From NCBI RefSeq assembly GCF_001623525.1, contig NZ_CP015225.1, positions 5,778,501 through 5,842,500 of the forward strand: a stretch of DNA of 64,000 nucleotides, in the 5' to 3' direction. Of this stretch, positions 19,698-30,197 are shown one piece after another (within the stretch, counting starts at the first letter, position 1; every line of letters begins with the position of its first letter). The translations under genes and the position numbers were made by a program. This DNA is from Pseudomonas fluorescens (GTDB lineage Bacteria; Pseudomonadota; Gammaproteobacteria; Pseudomonadales; Pseudomonadaceae). The notes under the pieces were generated by a model. That model saw only the letters and a list, made by a program, of their open reading frames with translations, was not told the origin of the DNA and ran no database searches.

Positions 19698-19720
19698 ATT
19701 GGGTGCAGATTCTGCTTTGG

Positions 19721-20524
19721 CTAGGGCACGTCATACCCGCAGGCGCGCAAGCGCTGGCGGGTCAGGCGTTTGTCCGGGTAGTCGGCGCCCCAGTTCAGGT
19801 GCTGGTCATAGCGGGATTTGACGTGGGCGCAGGCGGCTTTGATTTTTGCGTCAGCCTCGGCCAGGGCGGCATCGGACAGGCGATTGATTTTCAGGCTCTG
19901 GAAAAACGGCAGGATAAAGGCCTGATCCAGGTCATAGCCCTTGGTGCCTTCGGCCAAGCGTTGGCCGGCGCGGACATGGAACGGTTGCCTCAGGCCGCTC
20001 TGGTTTTCCCAGCACCAGTACTTGACGACCTCTTCCCAGGAGCCCGTCGGGCTGTGCCAAACGTTATGAAAACGCAGGCACCGCATCCCTTGACGAGTGA
20101 CCCAGTCGATCTCCTGTGGGCGAGGCTCGCTCGAATACAGATCCATCTGAGCCCGTTTGTTTTGCAGAAATTGCTCGGGAGCATAGAGGTCCTCTACGTT
20201 CCCATCGAGCATGCCCTCTACGATCAGGAACAGTGACGACGCCAAGACCTCAAGCTCACCGGAACGAAAGCTGCCGGAGGTGCCCGCCGACAGCACGTCG
20301 CGGCGTTTGTCGTAGGTAAAGCCACTTTTGATCGTGCCGCACGTGGTGTGTCGCAGCGGCTCGGGCAGGTCATAAGAGAAGCGAGGACTGAGGGTCACCC
20401 GCTGTTCTCCCACTTCACATAACATGCGGCTCAACCGCCGATCGTCCTCGTGCACCAACGGTGTCTGCCCGCAGCCCCAAAGGGTCACGGGCAGTAATAG
20501 CAGGGCAAGTCGGCTCAGCGTCAA
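19721..20524 (-). CDS. Lipoprotein coupled to tpsA; candidate immunity protein
   Basis: No family recognised. The reading begins at a TTG (20524-20522) that overlaps the tpsA stop (TTGA), implying translational coupling; the in-frame sequence before it belongs to tpsA. The 267-residue product has a lipoprotein signal peptide with cysteine at residue 18 (TLWGC). Residue +2 is Gly, predicting outer-membrane sorting. The mature part contains several further cysteines and is soluble. In cdiB-cdiA-cdiI order it occupies the immunity position. Lipoprotein immunity proteins are known for secreted lipase toxins of type VI systems, so protection against the TpsA hydrolase is inferred, not shown. Confidence 0.7.
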   Translation of the reverse strand: MTLSRLALLLLPVTLWGCGQTPLVHEDDRRLSRMLCEVGEQRVTLSPRFSYDLPEPLRHTTCGTIKSGFTYDKRRDVLSAGTSGSFRSGELEVLASSLFLIVEGMLDGNVEDLYAPEQFLQNKRAQMDLYSSEPRPQEIDWVTRQGMRCLRFHNVWHSPTGSWEEVVKYWCWENQSGLRQPFHVRAGQRLAEGTKGYDLDQAFILPFFQSLKINRLSDAALAEADAKIKAACAHVKSRYDQHLNWGADYPDKRLTRQRLRACGYDVP

Positions 20525-23500
20525 AGTGAAGCGCCGAAGGCATTGCCGTTCTTGTCGATAAAGGTCGGTACGATATAGGTCTTGCTTCTGGTTCCGTCCG
20601 GGTTGGTGGTCGTGCCGTTCCTGAAGTCCTGCTGCAATTGACTGGCGCCGTTTCCGCACATCGATTGAACCTGGCACAGGTAGTTGGAATGCGGGCTGTC
20701 TTTACCCATGAGGCCAGGGAGGGTGAAGACGGCCCCCAGGAAACGACTGATCGGGTCGCTGGAGTTCATGGCGTTGCGTCCCAGAAGGTCGGACACCGAA
20801 TCGGTCATCGGCAACATCCCGAAGAACACCTGCTTGTCTGGCCGGTTGACCTGGAACACTGCATTGTCGGTAGTGTTGAAGCCGGCTTTTTCCGCTGCGG
20901 TGAAGAATTTTTGCGCGTATACCGGCGCCCCTGAAAGCTGGATGCTGCCGGCGTTTTGGCCAAAATCCAGGCCTTCGAGTGCCCGGTAGGTGAGCAACGC
21001 ACCCTGGCTATGGCCGACCAGGTCCAGCTTGAAGCCCTGGTCGATGCCTGCCTGGTAGAACTCATGCAACTGCTGGGCGTTGCCGGAGCGCTTGATGCCG
21101 CCGAGGTTCACGTCCCATGCCGATTCCAACAGGTCGCCGAGGAAACCATGTTCCGGGTTGTAGGCCTGCATATAGTTGTCACGGCCGGTTTGCATACCGC
21201 CATTGACCAGCGCCGCCTCGAATGCATTCTGGATGCCGTTGGTGGCAATCGCTCCCGGCGCGTCGGGACGTAGGATCATGTCGAACTTGGTCTTGGCCAG
21301 GTCCAGCAGCGGCTTGCCGGTTTTCGGGTCCATGGCAACGTTGCCCTTGGCATCTTTCTGATAGACCAGTTCGGTGCGGTAGAAGCTCATGTCGCCACTG
21401 AGCAGCACGGGTAACTGCGTGGCTACGCCACCGTGGCTGATCACGCCTGGCATCAGGCCCAGGGTTCCGTATGAGGTTTTGTCCATGGCGCTTTGCATCA
21501 CACCCGGAATCCAGGCCAGAGGTGCCAGGCTCGGATTTTCAGCCAGCGCCTGCTCAGTGGCCTTGGTCAGGTTGCCGTAGTTCTTGAACAGATCGGAGCT
21601 GTTCTTGCCATAGTCCTGCAGCCCTTTTTTCCACCGATCCAAGGTTTGCGACGGGTTGCCCACCGAGTTCAGCGACGACTCGCTCACATAGAGTTCGGTA
21701 CGCTTTTCCTTGTCCTTGGTGATGTCATAGGCCTTGGTCAGATCGCGGTTGAGGCCGCTGGTGGAGTTTTGCCCGGTAACCGCGTCGTTGCGCACGATGA
21801 TGTTGCCCGCGCCGACGGTGGCGCGCACATCCTGCTCGCGCTCCTTGCGGTAGTCGTAGCCGCTCACGCTCCAGCCATTGAAGCCTTCCTTGGGCGCGCC
21901 GCTCAGGCTCTTGTCGCCAGTGAAGGCCACGTCCTTGCCGCCGGTGGCCTTGGCGCCGTTACCCGCGTCCGCGCCCCAACCAAAGGCACCGCCAACGTTG
22001 ACGTAGTAGCTGTGCTCCTTGTCTACGCCATTGATGTCACGGAAGCCCAGCGTGTTGGTGTCGAGCTTGAGCTTGCCGTTGTCGGCGGCGATCAGCGCAC
22101 CGTCGATCTGGGTGTGTTTCTCGGTGCGGATATCCACGCCGTTTTTACCGGTGATGCTGGTTTGCTGTTCAACCCAGTTGGTCTTGCCGGTGGTCTTGCC
22201 CGCCCCCACTGAACCGCTGACGCCACCGCCACCGGCCAGGCCGATGCTGACGGTGACGCTGGCATCGAACTGCTTGCCGCTGACTTTGCCGGTGTCTGGC
22301 ACCGACGAGACCAGCAGGTCGCCGCCGACGCGGCCAACCACTTCGTCGGCGCGCAGGTTGGCGCCGGCGATGGTGGTGTCGTTGCCGCTGTTGAAGCGCA
22401 GTTGGTTGCCTGCGTACAGGTAGGCGGTCTGCTGTTTCTCGGTTTCCCGTTCCAGCTTGCCCTTGCCCATGTCGACGCTGGCGTAGACAGCGATGAAGTC
22501 CTTGCCACCCAGGGCGATGCCGACTTCTCCGCCACCGCTGCGCCGGGTGGATTCGCTGTCGGAGTCGTTCTGTGCGGCGCGGATGGTCAGGTCCTTGCCG
22601 GCACGCAAATCGATATCGTGGCCGGCAATCACCTGGGTACCGATCATGGTCAGGTTCTCACTGGCCTCGATGTTGGTATCACGCCCGGAGAGCAGTACGC
22701 TCGGGTTGTTAGTGCCCTGGGTCATTTCTTCGCTGGCCACGCCGTTGCTGCCACCGATCCCGGCGCGGGCACTGCCGCCGCCGCTCTGGCCATTGATGCC
22801 GCCCTGGCTGCGGGTGGTCTGGCTCTCCTGGTTGATTGCGCCACGGGCCACGTCGAGGTTGACGTTCTTGCCCACCAGGGTGATGTCGCGCCCGGCCTCG
22901 AACTGACTGCCGCGCACATTGAGGTTGTTACCGGCCACGGCGTTGATGTCACGCCCGGCGCTCAAAGTGGACGGGACGTTGTCGCGAATTTCCGAACGCG
23001 AGCTGGTGCCCTGGCTGGCCGAGCCAAGGTGAGTGGCGCTGGTCGGCCCGGAAGTGAAGGAGTTGATGGCGTCCACGGTGCTGAGCACGCTGGAGGCCTT
23101 GCTGACGTTGTCTTCACCTTTGCCGGTGCCGTTGATGGCGTCCATGGTGTTGCCATAGTTGTGGCTGATGTTGGCGGTCAGGCCGTTGCGGTCGCGGGTC
23201 TTGCTGCGCTCCTGGATGAAAGTTTCATCGGCGGCATCGACATTGATGTCGCGTGTGGCCTGCAGGCTGATGTCGCGCCCGGCGTCCAGGCCCGCACCTT
23301 CGAGGGTCAGGTCGCGCCCGGCCTGGACGGTCATGTCCTGGCCGGCCACCAGTTGGCTGCCGGCGGCAGTCTGCTGGGCGGCGCGGGATTTTTCCTTGGT
23401 CGCTTCGCGTCCGGCAAACGCAGTGAAACCGTTGCGATCGCTTTCCAGGGACAGGCCGCTCTGCTTCGTGGATTTCCAGTTGCTCTGGTCCTGGCTGTTA

Positions 23501-26500
23501 CTGCCGGCCAGTACGTTGACGTCGCGCCCTGCGCCCACTTGCAGGTTACGCCCGGCCTGGGCGGTGCTGCCGATCATGTTCACGTCACGGATGCTCTGTA
23601 CGGTGACATCGCGGCCAGCGGTGACTTGGCTGCCGACACTTTGGGTCTGCAGGTTTGCCTGCCCGGACTTCTTCGCCGAGGCGATGGAAATGAAGTTGCC
23701 GGAGGTGCTGAAGCCAACTTTGCTTTTGTACTTCTCGCTTTGACTGGTGGACTCGTTGGCTGCGTCCATCAGGTTGACGTCGCCGTTCTTGTCGACCATC
23801 CCGGCGCGCAATTGCGCATCGCGCTTGGCGTCGACACGGCTGGCGGACAGGTTGACGTTACCGCCAGCGACCACCACGGCATCGTTTCCGGCGCTCAGCT
23901 CGCTGCCCACTTGGGTGATGCTGCTGGAACTGCGGCTATTGCCGCTTTTGCTCAGGCCGAAGCTGCCTTTTTTCTTCATGCTGTAGCTGCTGTCGGTCTG
24001 CTCTTGCGCCGACATCAGGTTCACGTCGCCGGCCCCCCCCACCAGCAAGTCGTTGCCGGCCTTGAGCTGGCTGCCGATTACGCTTACATCGCGGCCACCC
24101 GTGAGGCCGATGCGTCCGTCCTTGTCCTGGGTGACGTTGACGGTCAGGTCGTGTCCGGCCTCGATCTGCGAAGCCACGTTGCTGGTCGCCGAGTCCGCGC
24201 TCTGGGTGGTTTTGCTTTTGCCCCAGGAACCTTTTTTCTTCTGGTAGAAGGTCGAGGACTGTTCGTCCTGGGCCGAGACAATGGCTATGTCATTGCCTGC
24301 ATTGAGGGCCAGGTCATGACCGGCCTTGACTTGGCTCGCCACGACCGCCATGTCACGTCCGGCGTTCACTTCCAGGTTGCCGCCAGTGGTCACGCTGGAG
24401 CCGAGGGTCTTAACCGTGTTGTTGGTCACCAGGCCACGGCGGATCGCATTCTGGGTGAAGGTGTGATCCTGCACCGCGAGCATTTCCACGTCGCGGCCGG
24501 CATTGAGCGTGGCATTGCCGTCGCTGTTGATCTGGCCTTTGTTGGTCAGGTCGCGTCCGGCGCTGACATTCAATTGCTGGCGGGCACTGATCAGGCTGCC
24601 CTGATCCAGGTTGGTCCGCGAGCCGGAACCGTAGAGCACTTCCATGACGGCGCGCTCGTTGACGACGTCGCCTTTGACGGCGGTGAGGTCGACCTGATTG
24701 CCACGTACTTCGCCGCCCAGGGCGTTGCGAATACTGTTCTGGGCCATCAGGCTCACACGCTCGCTGGCTTGCGTCAGACCGCCCTGATAGAGATTGTTCC
24801 CCGCCTCTGCCACCAGGTTGCTGCTGGCCCGCAGGGTGCCGACGTTGGTCAGGTCGTTGCCGGCCATCAGGTTAATATCCCGGGCCTGCACCAGGCTGCC
24901 GCCGCGCAGGTTGCGCGACTCGGCCTGGGCCAGGTAGAGCACCGGCACCAAGACTTGCTGGCCCTGCACCTGGCGGGTCTCCATCCAGACAATGTCGTGG
25001 GTCAACGCCGCCACTTGCTGGGCGCTCAGGGCTACGCCGACGCTCAGTTGCAACGAGTTCTTGGCGGCGATGGCGTTATCCATCAGGTACTGGTATTGCT
25101 CGTAGTCGCTGGTCAGGCTGGCGGCGAGGAAGCGCTGACCGGTCTGAGCCAGCACCGCTTCGCGGATCAGGCGGGTTTCGTACAAGCCATCACCCAGGCG
25201 ACGCCAACTGCGGTCGTCGTTGTAGCCCAACAGGCCCAGCATGTAGTCGGAGCTCATGAAGCGCGAGAGGTTGGTCAGGTTCGGGTTGGTCTCGATCAGG
25301 TAGCGGCTGTCCGGATTCTGGCTACGCACGAACAGGCCATAGTCACCTTCCGGCAGTCGATAGGTGGCGAGCGCTGTGGGGTCGACGGCGGCGAAAGGTA
25401 CGCCGGCAAAGTCCACCGGTACAAAGCTGAGCTGGGTGCTGCCGTCGGCAGTGACACGCTCGACGCGCCGTACATCTGCCGCCACCTGGGTGCTGCCGCC
25501 ACTGCCCAGGGCATTGACGGTGATGGTCTGGCCACCGACCAGGCCAACGGTGTTAGTCAGGCTCTGGCCGGTCAACTGGGCGCTGGCCTGTTGAGTCAAG
25601 GTGCCGTTTTCCAAGTTGCCGGTGACGGTAAGGTTCAACTGGCGACCGGACTGCAAGGTCGAGGCGTAACCCGTCTGGGTGCCGTTGTGTACGACGCTGC
25701 TCTGGCCGATGAGCGGGTACTGGGTGATCGCCGTCGGAATCGGTTGCTGCTGGTCCGGGGCGCTGCCGGCGTTGGCCGCGTTCCAGGCATTGGCGTTGGA
25801 CTCTGCCCAACGGAAGTCGCCCTGTTTCACCCCGTGCAGGAAGTAAGTGGTGCTTTCGACACGCTGGTCGAGGGTCGCCCCACGGTTGTAGAAGTTTGTC
25901 GCGTTGACGAATGCGTCGCGGTTGGCGGCAAGCAGGCTTTGCTTGTTTTCCACGGTACCGGCATTGATCAGCAGGTCACGTCCGGCAATCAGGCGTGCGC
26001 CCGGAGAGTCCTGGATGATTTTTCCCAGGTAGGTGCTGTTGACGATAAAAGTCGCGGTGTGGTGCTTGCCGGAGCAGTCGGTACAGTTGATGTCGATGCG
26101 GCGGCTGACAAGGGATTCGCCGATCTCGAAGGTGTCCTTGGTGTTTTCCAGGTTGGCGACATTGAGGTTCATGTCGCCTTCGCTTTCGATGTTCGCCGAG
26201 CGGTTGCTCAGGCTGTTTGCCTGGCCACCGTCGAGGGCGGCGAAGCTCAGGTTGCCCTTGCTGTAGATGTCGCCGTAGAGGTTGCTCAGGGTGGCGCCGC
26301 GCAGGTTCATGTCGGCGCCGCTGTAGATCAGGGTATTGGCTGAGGTGCTGATGCCGTTGCCCGAGAAGATGTCTACTTGGCCAAGGGCACCGAGGGTTCC
26401 GCGGTTGCTGACTTGTGCCGCGTGGATCTTGAGATTCTGGCTGGCGATCAGGCGCCCCAGGTTGTCCAGGTTGCCGCGCAGGTTGAGGGTGGTATCACCG

Positions 26501-29500
26501 GCACTGGCGATACGTCCGCCATTTTGGGTCAGGTTCCCCGCCGAGAGGCTGACGGCCTTGGCCGCCGACAGCAGGCCGTCATTATTCAGGTCGCCGGTGA
26601 GCGTCAGGCTCAGGTCGCCGTCGCTGAGTACCTCGCCGCTGTTATTCAGGGTTGTGGCGCTTAACATCAGGTTGCTGGCACTGGCGATGCGGTCACCGGC
26701 CAGCAGGTTGAGGTTGTTGCCCACGGCCACATCCAGAGCGCCATTGAACTGCAGGCGCCCGGTGCCATTGATCGAGCCAATGTCCACATCGCCGTGGCCC
26801 AGACCCGTGATGCTGCCCTGGTTGCCGCTCAGGCTGGCGAGGTCGATCTTGAGCAGGCCTGCTCCGGTGTGTTCGACGCTGCCGGCAAGGTTGTTCAGCG
26901 CGCCAGCCTTGAGGTTGAGGGCCTGGCTGGTGACGCCGATGGAGCCGCTCTGGTTGTTCAGGTCGCCAGTGAGCAGAATCTGACTCAGGTTGCCGCCAAT
27001 GGCGCGGATACGGCCAGTACTGTTATTCAGGTTGTCGCCGGTTAGCAACAGGTTGCCGCCCGATTCGATCAGGCCGGTCTGATTGTAGGTGCTCACAGCG
27101 TTGAGGCTCAGGGTCCTGGCGCTGATCTCACCGCCCGCGCGGTTGTCCAGAACCTGGCCCTGGCTGCTGAGCAGGCCTTGGGCATAGAGGCGGCCCGCCT
27201 GGTTGGTCAGGTTGTCGACCAGCAGTTTCAGGTCGCCGACCTGGGCGTTGATGAGCCCGGCCTTGCCTGCCAGTGCGCTGTTGTCCACAGAGGCGGCCAC
27301 CACTTCGGCGCTGTCACCTTGCAAAGCACCACCCTGGTTGTTCAGTGTGCCTTGATTAAGCTGTAGATCGGCGTGGCCGCCGCGCGCCAGCACCAGGCCT
27401 TCGCTGTTATCCACGGTGGTGGCGGTGATTTTCAAACCCTCGGTGCCGGACAGCAGTTGGCCCTTGCGGTTATCCACCACCGTACCCTGCACATCCAGGC
27501 GTTTGCCAGCGAGGGTACCGCCCTGATTGTCAAACTGTGTGGCCTGGGTCACGCGAACTGCCGACTCGCCACCGTCGATCAGGCCCAGGGCGTTGTTCAA
27601 TACGCCTGAGACCACCAGTTCAATCGTACCGCCGGTGGCAATCACCGAACCTTGTGCGCTGTTGTCCAGGCTGGAGGCATTGGCCCCGATACTACTGCCC
27701 AGCAGCACGCCGCCGTGGTTGTCGAGGTTGTTGCCATTGATCTGTAAATGCCCGTCGCTCTGCACGCGGCCCTGGTTGTTGAGCAATTGCCCCCGCGTCA
27801 TGCCCTGGTCCTTGAGCGTCAGCAGCGCACCCCCGGTCCCGGCCAGCAGCAAGCCGTTGGCGCTGTTGTCGATGCGCCCTGCGCCAACGGTCAGTTGATC
27901 GCCCACCACGCGGCCGCCGCGGTTATCCAGCAAACCGCTTTGAGTCAACAGCAGTTGCTTGCCGACGATCACACCTTGCTGGTTGTTCAACGCTGCGGCG
28001 CTTACGTCGAGGTCGCCGACTTTGGCTTGAAGATGACCGGCGCTGTTGTTCAGTTGCTGGGCCACGACCATTGTCAGTTTGCCGGTCTCGGCGCTGAGCA
28101 CGCCTTGGGTGTTCTGGCTGAGGCTGTCCAAACCCACGCTGAGCTGGCCGCCGTTGACGTTGCCCTTGAGGTTGTTCAGATCCCGGGCAGAGAGAGTGGC
28201 GACACTTGTGCCCTGCAGCAGGCCTTCGGTGTTGTTGACGTCCTGGGCGGTAAGGTCCAGTTGATCGGCGCTGATCTTGCCTTGCTGGTTGTTCAGGGCA
28301 CCTTGGCTGACCAGGGTCAACTGCTGGCCCACCAGTGTGCCGCCCAGGTTGTCCACGGTCCCGGACTTGACGGTCAGCACGGAGGCCGCCTGGATCCGGC
28401 CGCCCTGGTTGATCAGGTCTTGAGTCACGGTCAATGCGTTGTTGCCAAGTTCGGCACTGATCAGGCCATTGGTGCTGTTGTCCAGGCGTTCGGCAGTCAG
28501 TTTCAGGTGATCGGCGACGACTTTGCCGCCCTGATTCAGCACCCTGGCGGCGCTGACATCCAGCAGGCTTTGGGCTTGCAGCACGCCGCCGGTGTTGTCG
28601 AGTTGGCCGCTGACCTTGAGGTTGGACTGGCCGACACTGGAGGCGATCAGGCCACCTTGGTTGTCCAGGCGCTCGGCGGTCAGTTGTAGTTGATCGGCGA
28701 TCACCGAACCGCGCAGGTTGGTCAGTTGTCGAGTGTTGAGTTCGAGGTTGCCACCGGCCAGTTCGAGATGGCCGTCGGTGTTGTCCAGGCTGTCGAGATT
28801 GAGGGTGGTGGACTGGCCGTCGCCGAAGCGGATCAGAGCGCCCAGGTTGACGATGGCCGGAGTCAATAGAGACAGCGTGTTCAGACCCAGCACCCGCGCC
28901 GAGGTGCCCTGGTTGACCAGGCGAGCACTGGTCAGGCCAACGTTGGCGCCCTGGATGATGCCGTTCTGGTTGTCGATCACCTCGCTGGCGTCTACTGCGA
29001 GGTTGCGGCTGGCGACGACGTTACCGGTGTTGGTCAGTTGTTTGGCGGTGATGGTGACGTCGCCGCCCTGGTTGCGGGTGTTGTCCGGGTTCACCCCGGC
29101 TTCGACGATTCCGTTGTTGATGACCTTGCCGGCGCTGGTGACGGTGACTTTGTCGCGAGCGGCAATGCTCTTGCCCACCGTTACATTGGCGCGGGTGTTT
29201 ACGCTGACCTGGGTGCCAGCGTAGACCTTGCCTTGTACGTCCAGGCTTTGTCCGTTGACGGTGATGGCCTGGTTGGCGCTGGCGTTGTTCATGCTGACCT
29301 TGCCGCTGGCGTCGATCTGGATGTCGCCCACGCTGGCCGCCATGTCGCCCGCCAGGCGCACGCCCACACCTTTTTCGGTACCCACCAGACGAATCGCACC
29401 GGCGTACATGCCGCCCAGGGCCGAGCTGTCGATGGCCAGCTCGGGTTTTTCGCTACCATCCTCGGCGCGGGCGGTGGCGCTCAGATTGTCGGCGCTGACG

Positions 29501-30162
29501 TCGTTGCGGCCAGTCACCACATTGAGGTTCTTCGCATAGATATTGGCGTTGAGTTTGGCGCTGCGGGTAATCAGGTCGAACTGGTCGACGTCACTGGCAT
29601 CCAGGCCTGCACCTTCGATGCTGATGTCGCCACCGTCGACCTGGAAGCTGTCCAGGCGCTGGCCGTCCATGATGGGCTTGCCGGTGGTCAGGGTGGCGCG
29701 TGGCGTGTTGATAAAGCCGCAACCGCTGCAGGTGATGCCATTGGGGTTGGCGACGATGACGCGTGCCGCTTGCCCGGCCACTTCGGTATAGCCGGCCAAG
29801 TGGCTGCGATTGCCACTGGTGATTTCGTTGAGGATGACCTGTGCGGCCTGGCCCTTGAGATTGCTGTTGCCGACGATGATGCCACCCAGTTGGGTGCTCT
29901 GCGTCTTACCAGTGGCGTTGTTGAGAATCACGCCGTTCTTGCCGACGTTGTAGTCGGTGAACTTGTTGTGGGAAAGCCCGCTGCCATTGGCGCCGTTGAT
30001 GTTGATCACCGGCACGCCGTTACCCGCCGCCCCAATGGTCGTCTTACCCCCCGCTGCCGCGTCGACCGCAAGACCTGCCGCCGCCGCGACGATGGGATTG
30101 AGGAACACAATCGAGGCCAAAGACAGGGCAATACTCTGAGACAGGGGGCTACGAACGTCCAT
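20521..30162 (-). CDS. Two-partner-secretion exoprotein (CdiA/FHA-like) with GHSQG hydrolase C-terminus
   Basis: 3,213-residue TpsA. Order of parts: signal peptide (about 1-29), TPS secretion domain (about 35-260; NPNGITCSGCGF at about 139), long filamentous-haemagglutinin repeats of the L-x-N-x-x-G type (about 370-1,400), a variable module with a cysteine pair, then AGRDV..GSQL..G repeats (about 1,750-2,560), and a C-terminal region (about 2,860-3,213). This last region contains DLVGHSQGALLTYRALEGL (Ser about 3,052), a later DSPHSNYLC that could give the catalytic His, and two nearby cysteines. No VENN motif was found. The ATG at 30162 has GGAAG 8 bases upstream; the ATG at 30177 lacks one. 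The toxin role of the C-terminus is inferred. Confidence 0.9.
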   Translation of the reverse strand: MDVRSPLSQSIALSLASIVFLNPIVAAAAGLAVDAAAGGKTTIGAAGNGVPVININGANGSGLSHNKFTDYNVGKNGVILNNATGKTQSTQLGGIIVGNSNLKGQAAQVILNEITSGNRSHLAGYTEVAGQAARVIVANPNGITCSGCGFINTPRATLTTGKPIMDGQRLDSFQVDGGDISIEGAGLDASDVDQFDLITRSAKLNANIYAKNLNVVTGRNDVSADNLSATARAEDGSEKPELAIDSSALGGMYAGAIRLVGTEKGVGVRLAGDMAASVGDIQIDASGKVSMNNASANQAITVNGQSLDVQGKVYAGTQVSVNTRANVTVGKSIAARDKVTVTSAGKVINNGIVEAGVNPDNTRNQGGDVTITAKQLTNTGNVVASRNLAVDASEVIDNQNGIIQGANVGLTSARLVNQGTSARVLGLNTLSLLTPAIVNLGALIRFGDGQSTTLNLDSLDNTDGHLELAGGNLELNTRQLTNLRGSVIADQLQLTAERLDNQGGLIASSVGQSNLKVSGQLDNTGGVLQAQSLLDVSAARVLNQGGKVVADHLKLTAERLDNSTNGLISAELGNNALTVTQDLINQGGRIQAASVLTVKSGTVDNLGGTLVGQQLTLVSQGALNNQQGKISADQLDLTAQDVNNTEGLLQGTSVATLSARDLNNLKGNVNGGQLSVGLDSLSQNTQGVLSAETGKLTMVVAQQLNNSAGHLQAKVGDLDVSAAALNNQQGVIVGKQLLLTQSGLLDNRGGRVVGDQLTVGAGRIDNSANGLLLAGTGGALLTLKDQGMTRGQLLNNQGRVQSDGHLQINGNNLDNHGGVLLGSSIGANASSLDNSAQGSVIATGGTIELVVSGVLNNALGLIDGGESAVRVTQATQFDNQGGTLAGKRLDVQGTVVDNRKGQLLSGTEGLKITATTVDNSEGLVLARGGHADLQLNQGTLNNQGGALQGDSAEVVAASVDNSALAGKAGLINAQVGDLKLLVDNLTNQAGRLYAQGLLSSQGQVLDNRAGGEISARTLSLNAVSTYNQTGLIESGGNLLLTGDNLNNSTGRIRAIGGNLSQILLTGDLNNQSGSIGVTSQALNLKAGALNNLAGSVEHTGAGLLKIDLASLSGNQGSITGLGHGDVDIGSINGTGRLQFNGALDVAVGNNLNLLAGDRIASASNLMLSATTLNNSGEVLSDGDLSLTLTGDLNNDGLLSAAKAVSLSAGNLTQNGGRIASAGDTTLNLRGNLDNLGRLIASQNLKIHAAQVSNRGTLGALGQVDIFSGNGISTSANTLIYSGADMNLRGATLSNLYGDIYSKGNLSFAALDGGQANSLSNRSANIESEGDMNLNVANLENTKDTFEIGESLVSRRIDINCTDCSGKHHTATFIVNSTYLGKIIQDSPGARLIAGRDLLINAGTVENKQSLLAANRDAFVNATNFYNRGATLDQRVESTTYFLHGVKQGDFRWAESNANAWNAANAGSAPDQQQPIPTAITQYPLIGQSSVVHNGTQTGYASTLQSGRQLNLTVTGNLENGTLTQQASAQLTGQSLTNTVGLVGGQTITVNALGSGGSTQVAADVRRVERVTADGSTQLSFVPVDFAGVPFAAVDPTALATYRLPEGDYGLFVRSQNPDSRYLIETNPNLTNLSRFMSSDYMLGLLGYNDDRSWRRLGDGLYETRLIREAVLAQTGQRFLAASLTSDYEQYQYLMDNAIAAKNSLQLSVGVALSAQQVAALTHDIVWMETRQVQGQQVLVPVLYLAQAESRNLRGGSLVQARDINLMAGNDLTNVGTLRASSNLVAEAGNNLYQGGLTQASERVSLMAQNSIRNALGGEVRGNQVDLTAVKGDVVNERAVMEVLYGSGSRTNLDQGSLISARQQLNVSAGRDLTNKGQINSDGNATLNAGRDVEMLAVQDHTFTQNAIRRGLVTNNTVKTLGSSVTTGGNLEVNAGRDMAVVASQVKAGHDLALNAGNDIAIVSAQDEQSSTFYQKKKGSWGKSKTTQSADSATSNVASQIEAGHDLTVNVTQDKDGRIGLTGGRDVSVIGSQLKAGNDLLVGGAGDVNLMSAQEQTDSSYSMKKKGSFGLSKSGNSRSSSSITQVGSELSAGNDAVVVAGGNVNLSASRVDAKRDAQLRAGMVDKNGDVNLMDAANESTSQSEKYKSKVGFSTSGNFISIASAKKSGQANLQTQSVGSQVTAGRDVTVQSIRDVNMIGSTAQAGRNLQVGAGRDVNVLAGSNSQDQSNWKSTKQSGLSLESDRNGFTAFAGREATKEKSRAAQQTAAGSQLVAGQDMTVQAGRDLTLEGAGLDAGRDISLQATRDINVDAADETFIQERSKTRDRNGLTANISHNYGNTMDAINGTGKGEDNVSKASSVLSTVDAINSFTSGPTSATHLGSASQGTSSRSEIRDNVPSTLSAGRDINAVAGNNLNVRGSQFEAGRDITLVGKNVNLDVARGAINQESQTTRSQGGINGQSGGGSARAGIGGSNGVASEEMTQGTNNPSVLLSGRDTNIEASENLTMIGTQVIAGHDIDLRAGKDLTIRAAQNDSDSESTRRSGGGEVGIALGGKDFIAVYASVDMGKGKLERETEKQQTAYLYAGNQLRFNSGNDTTIAGANLRADEVVGRVGGDLLVSSVPDTGKVSGKQFDASVTVSIGLAGGGGVSGSVGAGKTTGKTNWVEQQTSITGKNGVDIRTEKHTQIDGALIAADNGKLKLDTNTLGFRDINGVDKEHSYYVNVGGAFGWGADAGNGAKATGGKDVAFTGDKSLSGAPKEGFNGWSVSGYDYRKEREQDVRATVGAGNIIVRNDAVTGQNSTSGLNRDLTKAYDITKDKEKRTELYVSESSLNSVGNPSQTLDRWKKGLQDYGKNSSDLFKNYGNLTKATEQALAENPSLAPLAWIPGVMQSAMDKTSYGTLGLMPGVISHGGVATQLPVLLSGDMSFYRTELVYQKDAKGNVAMDPKTGKPLLDLAKTKFDMILRPDAPGAIATNGIQNAFEAALVNGGMQTGRDNYMQAYNPEHGFLGDLLESAWDVNLGGIKRSGNAQQLHEFYQAGIDQGFKLDLVGHSQGALLTYRALEGLDFGQNAGSIQLSGAPVYAQKFFTAAEKAGFNTTDNAVFQVNRPDKQVFFGMLPMTDSVSDLLGRNAMNSSDPISRFLGAVFTLPGLMGKDSPHSNYLCQVQSMCGNGASQLQQDFRNGTTTNPDGTRSKTYIVPTFIDKNGNAFGASL

Positions 30163-30197
30163 GTGAAAGTCTTCCATTTACAAGAGCGAGTCGGGTG

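Noticed and set aside
22402-26343. Long open frame (1,313 codons) on the plus strand opposite tpsA, plus several other long antisense frames between 22,000 and 30,400.
   Set aside because: They mirror the repetitive, GC-rich tpsA codons, have no ribosome binding sites or family resemblance, and show repeat periodicity inherited from the haemagglutinin repeats.
20521-30162. Regular DNA repetition resembling a repeat array (CRISPR or satellite).
   Set aside because: The period follows protein repeats (about 20 residues) and sequence identity between units is low at third positions; there are no constant repeats with unique spacers.
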